Program-made: the position numbers and the translations under genes | DNA from: Eubacteriaceae bacterium CHKCI004 | GTDB taxonomy: Bacteria; Bacillota; Clostridia; Lachnospirales; Lachnospiraceae | Reading direction: 5' to 3' | Assembly (NCBI GenBank): GCA_900016875.1 | Contig: FCNR01000063.1 | Span: 359,251-423,250, forward strand | Length of the DNA: 64,000 bases | Shown: piece after piece, positions 62,308 to 64,000 of the stretch | Position numbering within the stretch: the stretch's first letter is position 1 | Layout: each line of letters begins with the position of its first letter | Notes under the pieces: generated by a model | What the model saw: only the letters and a program-made list of their open reading frames with translations | Told to the model about the DNA's origin: nothing | Databases searched by the model: none

Positions 62308-62337
62308 TTGTACATTTTAAAGGCCGCTCATTATAAT
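62308..62337 (+). promoter_or_regulatory. Promoter of the flavin reductase gene
   Basis: TTGTAC (62308-62313), 18-base spacer, TATAAT (62332-62337), about 90 bases before the flavin reductase ribosome site. Confidence 0.65.
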
Positions 62338-62435
62338 GAAGGCAGAAAGTCGGAAACGATCCTTGCGAACTGACCGACGAAGGCTGTGTGTCTATTTATA
62401 AAGAATCTTATCGTTAAAAAATGGAGGTATCTATT

Positions 62436-62987
62436 ATGAGAAAAAATTTTGGTGCGAAACCTTTTCTGTTCCCACAGCCGGTAATGATCATCGGCAGCTA
62501 CAATGAAAAAGGAGAATCCAACGCCATGAACGCCGCGTGGGGCGGTATCGTTGGCATGGATGAGATTATCATCTCCCTCGGCAGCCATCAAACCACCGAT
62601 AACATCATGACAAACAAAGCATTTACTGTCAGCATGGCGGATGTCGATCATGTGGCTGCCTGCGACTATGTGGGGCTGGTTTCCGGAAAAGACGAACCGC
62701 GCAAGATGGAAAAAGCCGGTTTTACCACAACAAAGAGTGATTTTGTCAATGCGCCTGTCATCAACGAACTGCCACTGACGCTGGAGTGTGAGATGATCAA
62801 AGTTCTGGACGGCCTGATTCTCGGACGGATTGTCAACGTCAGTGCCGATGAAAGTATCCTCGATCAGGAGGGAACCATCAGTCTGGAGAAATTTGCTCCG
62901 ATCACCTATGACACCGTAGGACTTAAATATTATAGACTTGGCGACTGCGTAGGAAAAGCATTTTCCGATGGAAAGGCGTTAAAATAA
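62436..62987 (+). CDS. Flavin reductase family protein
   Basis: 183 residues. FMN-binding split-barrel: KPFLFPQPVMIIGSYNEKGE, NAMNAAWGGIVGMDEIIISL, HQTTDNIMTNKAFTVSMA. Members use FMN and NAD(P)H or act as flavoredoxins passing electrons to other proteins. Start at 62436 from GGAGG eight bases upstream. It has its own promoter, but its place next to FprA suggests a role in the same redox defence. Substrate not determinable. Confidence 0.92.
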   Translation: MRKNFGAKPFLFPQPVMIIGSYNEKGESNAMNAAWGGIVGMDEIIISLGSHQTTDNIMTNKAFTVSMADVDHVAACDYVGLVSGKDEPRKMEKAGFTTTKSDFVNAPVINELPLTLECEMIKVLDGLILGRIVNVSADESILDQEGTISLEKFAPITYDTVGLKYYRLGDCVGKAFSDGKALK

Positions 62988-63045
62988 ATGTGCTTTATAT
63001 AATAAAATCTTTCTATTATTGCGGTAACTATCAGGAGGCGATAGA

Positions 63046-63816
63046 ATGAACAACGAAGCAAAGAAAAGAGTGCAGGATTTGTTTGAGGGCATGGAAGAAA
63101 ATACACTTTCTGCCACTGACCCGGAATGGGTGGATATTGTGGCAAATTTTTCTCAGAATGAAACTGTGAAGGAAAGCAAACTGACGCAGAAGGAGCAAAT
63201 GCTCTGTATCCTCTCGGCGCTGCTGGGATGCCAGGGTCTGGGCGAGTATCAGAATATGCTCTATGCCGCATTAAAAAGCGGCGTTGACCCGGTGATTATC
63301 AAGGAAACCGTATATCAGGCAACCGCCTATCTTGGTATCGGACGCGTCTACGATTTCCTCATTGCCACCAACCGGATTATGGAAAAATGCGGGGTGACAC
63401 TGCCGCTCGCTCCTCAGAGCACAACCACCGAAGAGAGCCGTTTCCAGGCGGGACTCGACAAACAGGTCGCTCTGTTCGGGCCGGGCATGAAAAAACAGCA
63501 GACCGATGCTCCGGCTCTGCGGCGCAATATCAACCGCTGGCTGGCCGACAACTGCTTTGGCGACTACTACACCCGAACCGGCCTCAACGACCAGGAACGG
63601 GAAATGATCACATTTTGTTTTATCCTCGCGCAGGGCGGCTGTGAAAATCAGCTTCGCGGCCACACGGCAGGGAACTTGTCCGTCGGAAATGACAAAGAAA
63701 AGCTGTACAGCGTGGTGGAACAGTGCATGCCATACATCGGATATCCCCGCAGCTTAAATGCCATGGGTATTATTGATGAAGTGACAGAACAGCTTGCTGC
63801 CGGTGCAGATGCATAG
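63046..63816 (+). CDS. Carboxymuconolactone decarboxylase-like protein, two-domain
   Basis: 256 residues, two AhpD/CMD-like helical units: first with QMLCILSALLGCQGLGEYQN and IKETVYQATAYLGIGRVYDF, second with REMITFCFILAQGGCENQLR and GHTAGNLSVGNDKE. The AhpD-type CxxC redox pair is absent; single cysteines remain. Similar doublets occur near flavin reductases in Clostridia, function unknown. AGGAGG upstream; last complete gene in the window. Confidence 0.88.
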   Translation: MNNEAKKRVQDLFEGMEENTLSATDPEWVDIVANFSQNETVKESKLTQKEQMLCILSALLGCQGLGEYQNMLYAALKSGVDPVIIKETVYQATAYLGIGRVYDFLIATNRIMEKCGVTLPLAPQSTTTEESRFQAGLDKQVALFGPGMKKQQTDAPALRRNINRWLADNCFGDYYTRTGLNDQEREMITFCFILAQGGCENQLRGHTAGNLSVGNDKEKLYSVVEQCMPYIGYPRSLNAMGIIDEVTEQLAAGADA

Positions 63817-63883
63817 AATATAAAAATATCTTTCTATAAAAAATGATTTCAATATGTTATTTTATAAAATAGATGAGTATTCC

Positions 63884-63979
63884 GTGGCTTCAGAGCCACT
63901 CAATCCGTTACAGAGAGCCATCTATTCCGAACGATAGAGCCACCTAAATTATAAGGGCAATCCGCTGTTGAGAGCCACC
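63884..63979. repeat. Cluster of AGAGCCA repeats, possible insertion-element end
   Basis: AGAGCCA occurs at 63892, 63914, 63936 and 63971: spacing 22, 22 and 35 bases, with AATCCG-like companions between (63902, 63959). The first copy forms a small palindrome GTGGCT-TCAG-AGCCAC (63884-63899). Multiple short repeats reading into the window edge resemble the terminal-repeat arrays of some insertion sequences (IS21-like). No transposase is in the window. From 63817 to 63883 only AT-rich sequence is seen. Confidence 0.5.
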
Positions 63980-64000
63980 TCTTGAAGCAATACAATCATC

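Noticed and set aside
63884..63979. Short CRISPR array at the right edge
   Set aside because: Repeats are only 7-9 bases, unevenly spaced, and the intervals are themselves partly repeated; no cas genes are seen.

Overview
The window reads as chromosomal DNA of an anaerobic, low-to-moderate GC Gram-positive bacterium, most likely a gut Clostridia/Lachnospiraceae. This is inferred from the gene families (PFL/UPF0210 with ACT protein, AmmeMemoRadiSam genes, FprA flavodiiron protein, acyl-CoA dehydrogenase/Etf/rubredoxin chemistry, maltose/glycogen genes, small membrane proteins), AGGAGG-type ribosome binding sites and intrinsic terminators. No rRNA, CRISPR array or intact mobile element is seen; there is one tRNA-Ala.

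Layout. 1-6.2 kb: end of a WalJ-like hydrolase, ACT protein plus PFL-family protein, two small membrane proteins, a carboxylesterase and a YitT permease. 6.2-16.6 kb: a carbohydrate island with DUF3800 protein, LacI repressor, a PTS permease with domain order IIA-IIC-IIB, an endonuclease/exonuclease/phosphatase-fold hydrolase, 4-alpha-glucanotransferase, AraC regulator and glycogen phosphorylase. Together they could import an alpha-glucoside and process glucans. 17-22.4 kb: a lantibiotic-immunity-type ABC transporter (three genes, minus strand) diverging from an OmpR-type two-component system. Both promoters carry the same 22-bp box, and a tRNA-Ala lies between them. 22.4-23.7 kb: decayed fragments (ABC permease C-terminus, conjugative-element-type small genes) and a short DUF4926-like gene. 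23.7-30.7 kb: P1 peptidase, esterase, HAD hydrolase, small proteins, LysR regulator with a split chromate transporter, and a D,D-carboxypeptidase with a switch-like leader.

30.9-35.4 kb: an ECF sigma factor, its probable anti-sigma partner and a set of small membrane/lipoproteins, including a duplicated gene pair with near-identical ends and a diverged centre. 35.6-41 kb: arginase-fold protein, a short UvrA paralogue and a beta-helix protein. 41.1-43.4 kb: a class D beta-lactamase lipoprotein behind BlaI-like operators, and a DMT exporter. 43.4-48 kb: BrnQ and NCS2 transporters and an ABC exporter, all minus strand. 48.3-58.4 kb: HIRAN, zinc-ribbon and methyltransferase genes, a phosphoglycerate-mutase-type phosphatase, AmrAB fusion plus AmrS, a broken fic gene, GDPD, DUF1653, a GIY-YIG/DUF2075 helicase-like protein, a MazG-like hydrolase, a phosphoesterase and ThpR.

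58.5-63.8 kb is the most interesting part. An Fe-S type Rrf2 regulator is followed by a three-part fusion (acyl-CoA dehydrogenase + EtfA FAD domain + rubredoxin) and an FprA flavodiiron protein. This would make a complete electron path from acyl-CoA to O2 (or NO), with a flavin reductase and a carboxymuconolactone-decarboxylase-like protein behind it. The right edge holds a cluster of short repeats that looks like the end of an insertion element continuing outside the window.
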